NCBI GenBank assembly: GCA_027318915.1
Contig: DAHVOH010000026.1
Coordinates: 1 to 41,575 of the forward strand
Source: Clostridiales bacterium
GTDB taxonomy: Bacteria > Bacillota_E > Sulfobacillia > Sulfobacillales > JAIMBI01
Reading direction: 5' to 3'
DNA: 41,575 nt
Positions 8,732 through 17,214 of the stretch are shown in pieces. Under the pieces are notes generated by a model. It was not told the origin of the DNA and did not search any database. It saw nothing but the letters and a program-made list of their open reading frames with translations. Both the position numbers and the translations under genes were made by a program. The stretch's first letter is position 1. Each line of letters opens with the position of its first letter.

Positions 8732-9127
8732 ATGTTGACGGCGATGCGCCTGGTGGGGGTGGGGCTGGTGGCAGCCACCATGCTGGTCATGCTGAGCCAG
8801 TTTCAGTCCCGGGGACTGGCGCTGGTCGTCCGCCTCGGGGCCGTGGCCCTCATCCTGCTGGCGCTCTTGCCGTCGTTGGCCGAGGTGGTGGGCGCCTTGA
8901 ATCGGTTGACCGCGGTGGGACAGATACGCGGGCTGTATCTCGGCATCCTGCTCAAGGTGCTCGGCATCGCGTACCTGACCACCATCGGCGCGGCTCTGAT
9001 TCAGGACATGGGAGAGCAGGCCCTGGCCGGCAAGGTCGAGATGGCGGGAAAACTTCTGATTCTGGTGCTGGCGGTTCCGGTGCTGACGGCGATTTTGCAG
9101 CTGCTGCTGCGCCTGCTGCCGGGGTGA
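8732..9127 (+). CDS. spoIIIAD: Stage III sporulation protein AD
   Basis: SpoIIIAD is a polytopic membrane subunit of the SpoIIIA complex, related in layout to SpoIIIAC but longer. The product is 131 residues with four predicted hydrophobic helices (about residues 2-22, 26-50, 65-90 and 102-128). It contains the family-like stretch YLGILLKVLGIAYLTTIGA and the QDMGEQALAGKVEMAGKLL segment. The ATG at 8732 lies 7 bases after the AC stop. No strong ribosome site is visible, so translation may depend on coupling. Confidence 0.94.
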   Translation: MLTAMRLVGVGLVAATMLVMLSQFQSRGLALVVRLGAVALILLALLPSLAEVVGALNRLTAVGQIRGLYLGILLKVLGIAYLTTIGAALIQDMGEQALAGKVEMAGKLLILVLAVPVLTAILQLLLRLLPG

Positions 9128-9144
9128 GGCGAGGAGGTCACACT

Positions 9145-10314
9145 GTGCGCGTGCTGTGGATGGTCCTCGCGCTGTTGGTCGTGGGCTCGGGGATCGGTCT
9201 GGGATGGCCGGGATCCGTGCAGGCGGCCGGTCTCGGACAGGTGACGGAGCAGCAGTTGAACGCCTTGAACTCGGCCAGCCTGGAGCACTACTTGGCCAAT
9301 CTGGGCAAACAGTATCCGACCGCGCCGACCCTGTCTCTGCGTCGCATCGTCACGGCGCTTGCGCACCGGCAGAATCCCGTCTCGCCGGCGGTTCTGCTGA
9401 ACGCAGTCGCCGGGGCCGTGGGGGGCGATCTGGTGCGGGAGGGACGAATTCTGGGCCTCCTGCTCTTGTTGACGGTGGCGGGCGCGGTGCTGGGACGGCT
9501 CAGTGAAGCGTTTCCCGGACAGGACGCGGCCCGGCTGGCAGATCTCGTCGTGCTGGCCGCCTTGATCGGTGTGGCCGTGACATCCTTTGGCGTGGCCGTC
9601 AGCACGGTCAGCGGCATGATTGACCAGCTGGTGTCGTTGATGGAGGCCAGTATTCCCGCGGTGGTGGTGCTGATGACCGGCAGCGGAGCGGTCACGTCGG
9701 CGGGATTGTTTCATCCGCTGTTGATGATGGCGGTCAACCTGATCGCACTGGCCACAAAGGGCTTTGTGCTCCCCTTGGTGCTGCTGGGCGTGGTGGTGGA
9801 AGTGGTCTCGGCCTGGCTGCCGCACTTCCGCCTGTCGCAGCTGGCCAGCCTGTTGAAACAGGTGGCGGTGTTCAGTCTGGGCGGTCTCCTGACGGTGTTT
9901 CTCGCCGTGACGGCCATGGAGAATGTGGCGGGCCGCATGGCGGACGGCCTAGCTCTGCGGACAGGAAAGTTTTTGGCCAATGCGCTGCTGCCGGTGGTCG
10001 GCAAAATGTTCTCGGACGCGATGGACGTGGTTCTGCGGTCCTCCGGCCTGTTGCTGTCGGCGCTGGGCATGACGGTGGGGATGGCGCTCATTGTGACCGT
10101 CGCTTTCCCGATTGTGAAAGTCCTGGTCATGCTGCTGATGTTTCGCCTCGGGGCGGCCGGCGCCGAGCCCCTCCAGGTCGACGGCGTCTCCAAGACCCTG
10201 GGCGTGATGGCCAACGGTCTTGGTCTCTTGGTCAGCGTGGGCGCAGCCGTGGCCCTGATGTTCTTTGTGGTGATGACCATCGTGGTGTCGGCCGCCAGCG
10301 GTGTGGCTCCGTGA
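9145..10314 (+). CDS. spoIIIAE: Stage III sporulation protein AE
   Basis: SpoIIIAE is the largest membrane subunit of the SpoIIIA complex. The product is 389 residues. It has a clear signal peptide (residues 1-29, ending WPGSVQAAG), an extracytoplasmic region, and then multiple hydrophobic helices through the C-terminal two thirds. A conserved-type segment is the SGAVTSAGLFHPLL region near residue 180. I chose the GTG at 9145 because GAGGAGGT lies 5 bases upstream and gives a clean signal peptide; GTG at 9124 would overlap spoIIIAD and add seven residues. The 3' end overlaps the GTG of spoIIIAF. Confidence 0.95.
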   Translation: MRVLWMVLALLVVGSGIGLGWPGSVQAAGLGQVTEQQLNALNSASLEHYLANLGKQYPTAPTLSLRRIVTALAHRQNPVSPAVLLNAVAGAVGGDLVREGRILGLLLLLTVAGAVLGRLSEAFPGQDAARLADLVVLAALIGVAVTSFGVAVSTVSGMIDQLVSLMEASIPAVVVLMTGSGAVTSAGLFHPLLMMAVNLIALATKGFVLPLVLLGVVVEVVSAWLPHFRLSQLASLLKQVAVFSLGGLLTVFLAVTAMENVAGRMADGLALRTGKFLANALLPVVGKMFSDAMDVVLRSSGLLLSALGMTVGMALIVTVAFPIVKVLVMLLMFRLGAAGAEPLQVDGVSKTLGVMANGLGLLVSVGAAVALMFFVVMTIVVSAASGVAP

Positions 10315-10787
10315 TTGTCCACCTCGCCACCTGGGTGAGGACGTTGTTGGCATTGGCCCTGGTGGGCAACGTGGCGGACTGGATTCTGCCGTCGGGATCC
10401 ATCCGGCGCCAAGCCGGTCTGGTGATTGGATTGATTCTGCTGGGAGCGATGGTGGGACCGGTGTGGAGCCTCATGAGCGGTGTCCGGCAGATGTCGCTGA
10501 GGTATCCGGGGTCCGCCGGGTCCTCCGTGCAGGCGGCCCTGGTCCGGGAGGAGGCGGCTGATGTAACGCTCGTCCTGGAAAGCCTCCCGACGGTGGAGGG
10601 GGTGTCGGTGGCCCAACAAGGGGGTGGGGTGGCCGTGGTGCTGGAGGTCTCCGGTGCCGCGCCGCCGGGATTGGCGGCGGCGGCTCGAGACACCGTCGAG
10701 GAGGTGATGTCCATCCCGGGCGGGCACGTGCGGGTGACGGTCATCCGGACCCGAACCAGACGGCCGCCCCGGGAGCCGCAAGGTTAG
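10311..10787 (+). CDS. spoIIIAF: Stage III sporulation protein AF
   Basis: SpoIIIAF is a bitopic protein whose soluble C-terminal domain has the ring-building fold shared with type III secretion proteins. The 158-residue product has two N-terminal hydrophobic helices (about residues 5-24 and 36-55) and a soluble domain with VTLVLESLPTVEGVSV and a final RVTVIRTRTR strand. The GTG start overlaps the spoIIIAE stop as GTGA. A 38-base gap with a strong ribosome site leads to spoIIIAG. Confidence 0.92.
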   Translation: MIVHLATWVRTLLALALVGNVADWILPSGSIRRQAGLVIGLILLGAMVGPVWSLMSGVRQMSLRYPGSAGSSVQAALVREEAADVTLVLESLPTVEGVSVAQQGGGVAVVLEVSGAAPPGLAAAARDTVEEVMSIPGGHVRVTVIRTRTRRPPREPQG

Positions 10788-10825
10788 GCCAAGGCGCGGC
10801 GCGGGCGAGCTAAGGAGGGGCGACG

Positions 10826-11305
10826 ATGGAGAACAGTTGGCGGGACTGGCTCACCAGGCTGTGGCAGCAGGATCGCTCCCTGGTCCTGCGGCTCCTGATC
10901 GTCGGATCGATCGGCGTGGCGCTGGTGGCGATCGGCTCGCTGGCGCATGCTCCCGCGTCGACCTACGCCCCGCCCGCGCGTCCTCCGGTCGCGAGCACGG
11001 GCGATGTCCTGGACCAACAGGAAGGGGTTCTGGCCGGTCAGGTGGACACGCTGGTCGCCGCGATTCCGGGAGCCGGTCGCGTTACGGCGATGGTGACGCT
11101 GGCGCGATCCATCGTGACGGAATACGCCCACGGCGCCGGGGGGGCCCCGTTGGCGGAGTCGAAGCCATCCATTCTGGGTGTGGTGGTGGTCGCCTCGGGT
11201 GCCGGCAACCCGGCCGTGCGCCAGGAGATCACGGCTGCGGTCGAAACGTTGCTGCAGATAGAACCGTATCAGGTGTTGGTGCTGCCCAATGGAGGAGGGA
11301 GCTGA
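10826..11305 (+). CDS. spoIIIAG: Stage III sporulation protein AG
   Basis: SpoIIIAG forms a large oligomeric ring in the intermembrane space as part of the SpoIIIA-SpoIIQ channel. The 159-residue product has a cytoplasmic start (MENSWRDWLTRLWQQD), one transmembrane helix (about residues 23-42), a Pro/Ala linker, and a ring-building domain. That domain includes IPGAGRVTAMVTLARS and VVVVASGAGNPAVRQEI, the latter being a typical SpoIIIAG/FliF-like segment. The ATG follows TAAGGAGGGG at good spacing. Confidence 0.95.
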   Translation: MENSWRDWLTRLWQQDRSLVLRLLIVGSIGVALVAIGSLAHAPASTYAPPARPPVASTGDVLDQQEGVLAGQVDTLVAAIPGAGRVTAMVTLARSIVTEYAHGAGGAPLAESKPSILGVVVVASGAGNPAVRQEITAAVETLLQIEPYQVLVLPNGGGS

Positions 11306-11308
11306 ACG

Positions 11309-11809
11309 GTGAAACGATCGGCTTTGGTCCGTTTTGTGGCGTTCCTGGGAGTGTTGGCCGTGCTGGTCGGCTACGTGGCCTACCACAAGCCGGCCGGTCC
11401 GGCGGCCGGCGTGCCGGCGACGTCGACCGGAACGGCGACGGCGCAGGCGACGGCCAATTACATCGCGAATCTCAAGCAGCAGCGCGACCAGCTGATGACC
11501 AAGGAGATGGCCACGCTGCAGGGACTGGTCAATTCGAGCCAGGTCTCCGCGGCGGCGCGCAATCAGGCGGAGGCCACCCTGGTGCAGGACACGCAGGAAC
11601 TGAAACAGGCGATGCAGATCGAGGGTCTCCTCGGAGCCCACGGGTTTCCCTTGACGGTAGCGCTGGTCAATCCCAGCCAAGTCGAGGTCGTGGTGGGGCA
11701 GGTCGCTTTGAGCACGTCCCAGGTGGCGCAGATAGCCGATACCGTGACACAGGTGACGGGCGTTCCGCCCCAGGATATCGTCATCGTGCCGAAGACGGCC
11801 GCGTCGTAG
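11309..11809 (+). CDS. spoIIIAH: Stage III sporulation protein AH
   Basis: SpoIIIAH is the mother-cell partner that binds forespore SpoIIQ across the intermembrane space. The 166-residue product has an N-terminal transmembrane helix (about residues 7-24), a low-complexity Thr/Ala linker, and a long helical region (NYIANLKQQRDQLMTKEM). It ends in a C-terminal YscJ/FliF-like domain with VEVVVGQVALSTSQVAQI. The GTG start lies three bases after the spoIIIAG stop. It ends the eight-gene spoIIIA operon; a weak inverted repeat (GACACC/GGTGTC at 11825-11830 and 11845-11850) follows. Confidence 0.95.
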   Translation: MKRSALVRFVAFLGVLAVLVGYVAYHKPAGPAAGVPATSTGTATAQATANYIANLKQQRDQLMTKEMATLQGLVNSSQVSAAARNQAEATLVQDTQELKQAMQIEGLLGAHGFPLTVALVNPSQVEVVVGQVALSTSQVAQIADTVTQVTGVPPQDIVIVPKTAAS

Positions 11810-11857
11810 GCGACCGCGGCTCTGGACACCCTCGGGACGCTTGTGGTGTCATAGGGG

Positions 11858-13228
11858 GTGTCAGACGCGGAGGTGGCGGAACTGTTCAAAAAGATCCTGG
11901 TGGCGAACCGGGGAGAGATTGCCGTGCGCGTGATGCGGGCGGCGCGGGAGCTGGGCGTCAAGACGGTGGCGGTATATTCGGAGGCCGATCGGGAGGCGCT
12001 GCATGTCCGCTACGCGGACGAGGCGTTCCCGATCGGGCCGGCGCCGTCGGCGCAGAGTTACCTGCACATTCCCAATGTCATCAATGCGGCCGTCCAGACG
12101 GGCGCGGAAGCTATCCATCCGGGCTACGGCTTTTTGTCCGAGAACTATCGATTTGCGGAAGTCTGCGGGATTTGGGGCCTGACCTTCATCGGTCCGCCCG
12201 CCGAGGCCATCCGCCTCATGGGCATCAAAGACCAGGCACGGGCGCGCATGCAGGCGGCGGGCGTGCCGGTGGTGCCGGGTTCGCCGGCGGCGGTGCGTTC
12301 GTTCGAAGAGGCCGCGGAGGTGGCTCAGGGGATCGGTTTTCCGTTGCTGGTCAAAGCGGCGGGGGGCGGCGGCGGCCGCGGCATCCGCATCGTCGAGGCG
12401 CCCGACCAGCTGGCCGACGCCTGGGAGCGGGCGGGGCGGGAGGCAAAGTCCGCCTTCGGCAACGGCGACCTGTATCTGGAGCGTTATCTGCGGAACCCCC
12501 GTCACATTGAAATTCAGGTGTTGGCCGACCAGCACGGCAACGTGGTGACGTTGGGGGAACGCGAATCCAGTCTGCAGCGGCGTCGGCAAAAAGTTTTGGA
12601 AGAAGCGCCGTCGGTGGCGGTGACGCCGGAGCTCCGGGCGGCGATGAGCGGCGCGGCTCGCGAAGCGGCGCGCGCCGTCGACTACACCTCGGCGGGGACG
12701 ATGGAGTTTCTTCTGGACGATGAAGGCCAGTTCTACTTCATGGAGATGAACACCCGCGTGCAGGTGGAGCATGCGGTGACGGAGATGGTGACGGGCATTG
12801 ACATTGTCAAGGAACAGATTCGAATTGCGGCCGGGGAGCCGTTGTCCTTCCGCGAACAGGACGTGCCGTTGCGGGGGTGGTCCATCGAGTGCCGCATCAA
12901 TGCCGAGGGCCCGGCCTAGCAATTTCGCCCGTCACCCGGACTCATCACCCGCTATCAGGTGCCGGACGGGCCTTTCGTGCGTGTCGACAGCGGCGCGGAG
13001 GCCGGGACGGAGATCCAGCCGTTTTACGACTCGCTGCTGGCCAAGGTGGTGACGTGGGGACGGGACCGCACAGAAGCGGTGGATCGCATGCGCCGCGCCT
13101 TGTGGGAGTTCCAGATCGAAGGGGTCAAAACGACGCTGGAGCTTCACCGCCAGCTGATGGAGGACGAGGACTTTCGCGCCGGACGCATACATACCAACTT
13201 CCTGGCGGAGCGTATGCCCGGAGCCTGA
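11858..13228 (+). pseudogene. accC: Biotin carboxylase of acetyl-CoA carboxylase, interrupted by an in-frame TAG
   Basis: AccC carboxylates the biotin of AccB with ATP and bicarbonate, the first step of fatty acid synthesis. The frame carries FKKILVANRGEIAVRV at the N-terminus, the ATP-grasp glycine loop KAAGGGGGRGIRIV, RESSLQRRRQKVLEEAPS and MEMNTRVQVEHAVTEM. A TAG at 12917-12919 interrupts it after IECRINAEGPA. The same frame continues with QFRPSPGLITRYQ and the C-terminal biotin carboxylase domain to 13228. Families read AED-P-x-x-NF-x-PSPG here, so the local changes are D to G, a stop, and N to Q within six codons. Reading the bases after the T in the next frame gives S-N-F, so a pair of compensating indels would explain it. 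This may be a sequence error or a true pseudogene. GTG at 11858 is the annotated start; a CTG at 11882 after GGAGGTGG would give the canonical N-terminus. No accB is adjacent, unlike Bacillus. Confidence 0.85.
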
Positions 13229-13251
13229 GCCGGGTCGACAAGGAGGACGCC

Positions 13252-13632
13252 ATGGCGGGCGAACAGGAGGCCGGAGCGGTCCACATCGCCAACGACGTGG
13301 TGCAGACCATCGCCGGACTGGCGGCCACCGAGGTGGCCGGCGTGGCGGGCATGGCCGGCGGCATTGTGGGCGGCATCGCGGAACTGCTGGGGCGCAAGAA
13401 TCTGGCCAAAGGCGTGAAAGTGGACGTCGATGCGGGTGTGGCCGTGGTGGATTTGTTTTTGGCGGTGGAGTTCGGGTGCCGCATCCCGGACGTCGCTTAC
13501 GAAGTGCAGCAGCGGGTGCGCCAGGCGGTTGAAACCATGACCGGCCTCGCGGTGCGCGAGGTCAACATCCATGTGCAGGGTGTGGCGTTTCCCCCGGAGC
13601 GGGAGGCCGATCCGGCCAAGCGCGGCGGGTAG
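13252..13632 (+). CDS. Asp23/Gls24 family envelope stress response protein
   Basis: A 126-residue member of the Asp23 family, small proteins tied to cell envelope homeostasis. In Bacillota a member (YqhY) is regularly encoded right after accC. Visible landmarks are VHIANDVVQTIAGLAATEV, VAGMAGG near residue 37, VDVDAGVAVVDLFLAVEFG, and the closing VREVNIHVQGVAFP. The ATG at 13252 follows AAGGAGGACGCC, an excellent ribosome site. In Bacillus loss of YqhY affects acetyl-CoA carboxylase activity, which makes the damaged accC upstream notable. The gene is followed after 23 bases by nusB. Confidence 0.9.
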   Translation: MAGEQEAGAVHIANDVVQTIAGLAATEVAGVAGMAGGIVGGIAELLGRKNLAKGVKVDVDAGVAVVDLFLAVEFGCRIPDVAYEVQQRVRQAVETMTGLAVREVNIHVQGVAFPPEREADPAKRGG

Positions 13633-13655
13633 GGCGGTCGGAGGGGAGAACTGAC

Positions 13656-14066
13656 GTGGGACGGCGCCAAGCGCGGCAGCAGGCGGTGCGATGGCTGTAT
13701 GAAGCGGACGTGGCGAAGACGAACCCGCAGGAGCTCGTGGACCGGGGTGCGGTGGGCATGCGCGCCGAGGACCGGGCGTTTGCCGAAGGATTGCTGCTGG
13801 GCGTCAGCCAAGCGCAAAAGGAGCTGGATGCATGGCTCGGCAGACTCGCCGTGGACTGGCGGGTGGAGCGCATGGCCACCGTGGACCGTGCGATCCTGCG
13901 CCTCGGGCTGTATGAGTTGCAGCATCGCCCGGATGTGCCGACGGCCGCCATTCTCACCGAAGCGGTGGAACTGGCCAATGTGTTCAGCACGCCCGAAGCG
14001 CGGCGTTTCATCAACGGGGTCTTGAGCCGAGCGGCGCAGGAAGCGCGGGTCAATGCGGCGCCTTGA
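13656..14066 (+). CDS. nusB: Transcription antitermination factor NusB
   Basis: NusB with NusE (ribosomal protein S10) binds boxA RNA and supports antitermination on rRNA operons. The 136-residue product is all-helical with RRQARQQAVRWLYEAD at the N-terminus, ATVDRAILRLGLYEL near residue 72, and the strongly conserved ILTEAVELANVFSTPEARRF followed by INGVL. The GTG at 13656 is preceded by GGAGGGGAG. Its 3' end overlaps the start of the TsaD-like gene by 14 bases. Confidence 0.96.
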   Translation: MGRRQARQQAVRWLYEADVAKTNPQELVDRGAVGMRAEDRAFAEGLLLGVSQAQKELDAWLGRLAVDWRVERMATVDRAILRLGLYELQHRPDVPTAAILTEAVELANVFSTPEARRFINGVLSRAAQEARVNAAP

Positions 14067-15039
14067 GGCCTCGGTGCTGGGGATTGACACCAGCGCCTAC
14101 ACCACGTCGGTGGCGCTGGTATGCGGAGGGCGGGTCATCGGCGAGGCCCGGCGGGTGTTGGCGGTGGAAAGCGGCCAGCGTGGGCTCCGTCCCAGCGAGG
14201 CGGTTTTTCGGCATCTGCAAAATCTGCCCGAGTTGATCGAGGAGGCGTGGGCCGGAGAGGCCCTGGCCGCCGTGGCGGTGGCGGTCGCGCCTCGGCCCCA
14301 GCCGGCATCCTACCTGCCCTCCTTCCGGGCCGGGGAGACGGTCGGTCGGATCCTGGCCAAAGCGCAGAAGGTTCCCCTGTGGCTCACGAGCCACCAGGAA
14401 GGGCACTTGGCCGCGGGTGTCATGGAGGCCGGCGGCCCCGAGGCGGCCTGGTTCTGGGCCCTGCACGTCTCCGGCGGCACCACCGAGCTCCTCCGGGTCC
14501 GGCCGCGTCCGGGAGGGTTTGCGGTGCAGCAGCGGGGTGGAACCGCCGACTTGTACGCCGGGCAGTTGGTGGATCGGGTCGGGGTCGCACTGGGGCTCCC
14601 CTTCCCGGCTGGCCCGGCGTTGGAACAACTGAGTCTCGGCGCGCGCGATCGGGTCATCCTGCCCGTGGGGGCCGTGCGGTTCCGGGAGGGCCAAGCCTGG
14701 ATCAGCTTCTCGGGTCCGGAGGCGGCGGCCCAGCGCGCCATCGCGCTGGGGGCCGACCCGGCGGCCGTCGCTCGGGGCGTGGAAGAGTGTGTCGCGCGCG
14801 GACTGGTCAAATTGGTCGAGGCTGGCTGCGACACGCCGGCTCCTCTCCTGGTGGTGGGGGGTGTCGCCGCCAACGGGCGGGTGCGCCGTGTCCTGCAGGA
14901 ACGGCTGGGACCGGAATGGCCCCTTTACTGGGCAAGCCCGGCACGTTCCCGCGACAATGCGGTGGGCGTGGCGGGCCTGGGGGCGGACTGGCTGGCGGCT
15001 GGCGGCGCGGTCGAGCCGAGTGGGCACGGGGGGCCGTGA
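14053..15039 (+). CDS. TsaD/Kae1-family paralogue (N-terminal GIDTS ASKHA-fold protein)
   Basis: The 328-residue product belongs to the TsaD/Kae1/Gcp superfamily, whose main member makes threonylcarbamoyl-AMP-dependent t6A on tRNA. It keeps GIDTSAYTTSVAL at the N-terminus, the metal motif HQEGH (His114 and His118), VSGGTTELL in place of the usual VSGGHT, GGVAANGRVRR and RDNAVGVA. The usual GETxDDAAGEAFDK block is replaced by GGTADLYAGQLVDRVG, so the nucleotide and substrate pocket differs from true TsaD. A shortened paralogue between nusB and folD occurs in several clostridial lineages and is often called an O-sialoglycoprotein endopeptidase; its job is unknown. A standard tsaD is expected elsewhere in the genome. 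The ATG overlaps nusB. Confidence 0.85.
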   Translation: MRRLEASVLGIDTSAYTTSVALVCGGRVIGEARRVLAVESGQRGLRPSEAVFRHLQNLPELIEEAWAGEALAAVAVAVAPRPQPASYLPSFRAGETVGRILAKAQKVPLWLTSHQEGHLAAGVMEAGGPEAAWFWALHVSGGTTELLRVRPRPGGFAVQQRGGTADLYAGQLVDRVGVALGLPFPAGPALEQLSLGARDRVILPVGAVRFREGQAWISFSGPEAAAQRAIALGADPAAVARGVEECVARGLVKLVEAGCDTPAPLLVVGGVAANGRVRRVLQERLGPEWPLYWASPARSRDNAVGVAGLGADWLAAGGAVEPSGHGGP

Positions 15040-15058
15040 GCGAAAGGAGAGGGCGAGA

Positions 15059-15910
15059 CTGACAGAGGGGCGGGTCTTGCGAGGGAAACCGGCGGCCGCC
15101 GAGGTGGAGGCTTCCTTGACGGCGGCAATCGCGCGGGCGACGGGCGAGGGACGGCGCCCGCCGGGGCTGGCCGTGCTGCTGGTCGGGGACAACCCGGCTT
15201 CGGAGGTTTATGTGTCGAGCAAGATGAAGGCATGCCGGCGGGTGGGATTCCGGTCGGAGGTGGTGCGTCTGCCCGCCGCCAGCTCGACGGACGCCGTTGT
15301 CGACGCCGTGCAACGCCTCAACGAGGACCCCGTCATCGACGCCTTCATCGTGCAGATGCCGCTCCCGTCGGGGGTGGAGGCGGAGGTTGTGCTGGAGGCC
15401 ATCCGCCCTGCCAAGGACGCCGACGGCCTACATCCCGCCAACTTGGGCCGTCTCTTGGTGGGACAGGCGGGGCCGAAGCCCTGCACGCCCCGCGGTGTGA
15501 TGCGGCTCTTGAGCTATTACGGCATCGATCCGGCCGGCGCCCGGGCTACGGTGGTGGGACGCAGTCGCTTGGTGGGGTGGCCCATGGCCATTTTGCTGAC
15601 GGCGGCACAGGCCACGGTGACCTTGGCTCATTCGCGAACCGTCGATCTCCGCGGAGCCTGCGCGTCCGCGGATCTCTTGGTGGTGGCGGCGGGGCAGCCC
15701 CAGTTGATTCCGGGAGACTGGATTCAACCTGGAGCCGTCGTGGTGGACGTGGGCGTGTCGCGCACGCCGGACGGGCTCCGCGGTGACGTTCGCTTCGACG
15801 AGGCGAGCCGTCGAGCGGCGGCCATCACGCCTGTTCCCGGCGGTGTGGGGCCGCTGACCGTGGCGATGCTGCTCCAGAATGCCTGGGAGGCGTACGCGAG
15901 TGGCCTCTGA
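15059..15910 (+). CDS. folD: Bifunctional methylenetetrahydrofolate dehydrogenase / methenyltetrahydrofolate cyclohydrolase
   Basis: FolD interconverts 5,10-methylene-, 5,10-methenyl- and 10-formyl-tetrahydrofolate. The frame shows VLRGKPAA near the N-terminus, the catalytic YVSSKMKACRRVGF with its Lys, VQMPLPSG (usually QLPLP), DADGLHPANLG, PCTPRGVMRLL, the dinucleotide motif VVGRSRLVGWPMA, and PVPGGVGPLTVAMLL. The start is uncertain. There is no ATG or GTG at the expected place; a CTG at 15059, with AAAGGAG about 9 bases upstream, gives a family-like N-terminus (283 residues). A TTG at 15077 after GAGGGG gives 277. I annotate the longer form. The 3' end overlaps xseA by 11 bases. Confidence 0.93.
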   Translation: MTEGRVLRGKPAAAEVEASLTAAIARATGEGRRPPGLAVLLVGDNPASEVYVSSKMKACRRVGFRSEVVRLPAASSTDAVVDAVQRLNEDPVIDAFIVQMPLPSGVEAEVVLEAIRPAKDADGLHPANLGRLLVGQAGPKPCTPRGVMRLLSYYGIDPAGARATVVGRSRLVGWPMAILLTAAQATVTLAHSRTVDLRGACASADLLVVAAGQPQLIPGDWIQPGAVVVDVGVSRTPDGLRGDVRFDEASRRAAAITPVPGGVGPLTVAMLLQNAWEAYASGL

Positions 15911-17147
15911 GCAGTTCCTGACCGTGAGTCAGCTGGTCGGCCACCTCAAGCGGCTGGTGGACGCGGACCCGCTCCTGCAGCGGGTCTGGGTTCTGGGTGA
16001 GGTGTCGAATTTCAAGGCCCACAGCTCCGGTCACTGGTACTTCAGTCTGAAGGATACGGCGCAGGTCCGGGCCGTCATGTTTCGGCGCGACGCCGCGCGG
16101 GCAGGCTTTCGCCCCGAGGACGGTCAGGCGGTCCTGGCTTTTGGTCGGGTGAGCGTCTTCGAGCGTGACGGTCAGACCCAACTGTATGTGTCCCATATGG
16201 AACCGGTCGGAGCCGGTCAGCGGTTCTTGGAGTTGGAGGCCTTGAAGCGGCGCCTGCAGGCGGAAGGATGGTTCTCCCGCCCGAAAAGGCCGCTGCCGCT
16301 GCTGCCGCGGGCCGTGGGCGTCGTCACCAGCCGCACCGGCGCGGCGTTGCAGGACGTCCGCACCGTGGCCGAGCGGCGCTTTCCCGGCATCCGGTTGATC
16401 GTCGCACCGGTCACGGTCCAGGGAGAACGGGCGCCCGCCTCCATCGTCCGAGCGTTGCTGCGCGTCGCGCGGCATCCCGCCGTGGATGTCGTGATAGTGG
16501 CTCGGGGTGGCGGGTCCCAGGAAGACTTGGGCGCCTTCAACACGGAGCCGGTGGTCAAAGCCATTGGGCAGTGCCCACGGCCGGTGGTGTCGGCCGTGGG
16601 GCACGAGGTGGACATCACGCTGGCGGACCTGGCGGCGGATGTACGGGCGGCCACACCGTCGGCGGCAGCGGAGTTGGTGGTCCCGGACCGCCGGCAGCTG
16701 CTGTTGCAGACCAGCGCCCTGCGCGTCCGCCTCGGCGCCCAACTGGAAACCCGCATTGTCCGCGAACGGCGGCGCCTGGATGGTCTGACCGCCCACGGCC
16801 CTCTAGCTCGGCCGGAGTTGTGGCTGGCGGGACGACGATTGGCGGTGGCCCGTCAGCAGGAGGTCCTGGCGGCCAGCGGACAGCGTTGGGTGCGGGCGCG
16901 TCAAGCCGTATTGGCCGAACTGCGCGGACGTCTCGGTGCCCTCGATCCGCTGGCGGTATTGGCGCGCGGGTATGCCGTGGTGACGCGCGCCGACGGGCAG
17001 CGGCTGGCGGTGGACGCGCTGCGGCCCCGTGATCTGCTGAATGTGCGCTGGCAAAACGCACGATGGCGTGTGGAGGCCCAAGAGCCGCTGGCGGCGGCGA
17101 CCTCGGCGGACGGAGAAGCGGGCCGGGGCAATCCCGGGTCGGGGTGA
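15900..17147 (+). CDS. xseA: Exodeoxyribonuclease VII large subunit
   Basis: XseA and XseB form the single-strand-specific exonuclease VII. The product is 415 residues. An OB-fold N-terminal domain (LTVSQLVGHLKRLVDADP, VWVLGEVSNFK, SGHWYFSLKD) leads into the catalytic domain with GVVTSRTGAALQDV, VIVARGGGSQEDLGAFN and VSAVGHEVDITLADLAADVRA. A long helical stretch then ends in LARGYAVVTR. The GTG at 15900 has GGGAGGCG upstream and lies within the 3' end of folD. A 67-base gap separates it from xseB. Confidence 0.96.
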   Translation: MASEQFLTVSQLVGHLKRLVDADPLLQRVWVLGEVSNFKAHSSGHWYFSLKDTAQVRAVMFRRDAARAGFRPEDGQAVLAFGRVSVFERDGQTQLYVSHMEPVGAGQRFLELEALKRRLQAEGWFSRPKRPLPLLPRAVGVVTSRTGAALQDVRTVAERRFPGIRLIVAPVTVQGERAPASIVRALLRVARHPAVDVVIVARGGGSQEDLGAFNTEPVVKAIGQCPRPVVSAVGHEVDITLADLAADVRAATPSAAAELVVPDRRQLLLQTSALRVRLGAQLETRIVRERRRLDGLTAHGPLARPELWLAGRRLAVARQQEVLAASGQRWVRARQAVLAELRGRLGALDPLAVLARGYAVVTRADGQRLAVDALRPRDLLNVRWQNARWRVEAQEPLAAATSADGEAGRGNPGSG

Positions 17148-17214
17148 CCACCGGCAGGCGGTTCGCCGTCTGGAGATCCCGTCCTGACACGACGACAATA
17201 GAGGCGGTGTGGTC

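Noticed and set aside
12917..12919. Read-through of the accC TAG by pyrrolysine or a reassigned code
   Set aside because: TAG ends other intact genes here (for example gcvH, the spoIIIAB gene and the DUF420 gene), the site is not one where a special residue is expected, and no Pyl genes are visible.
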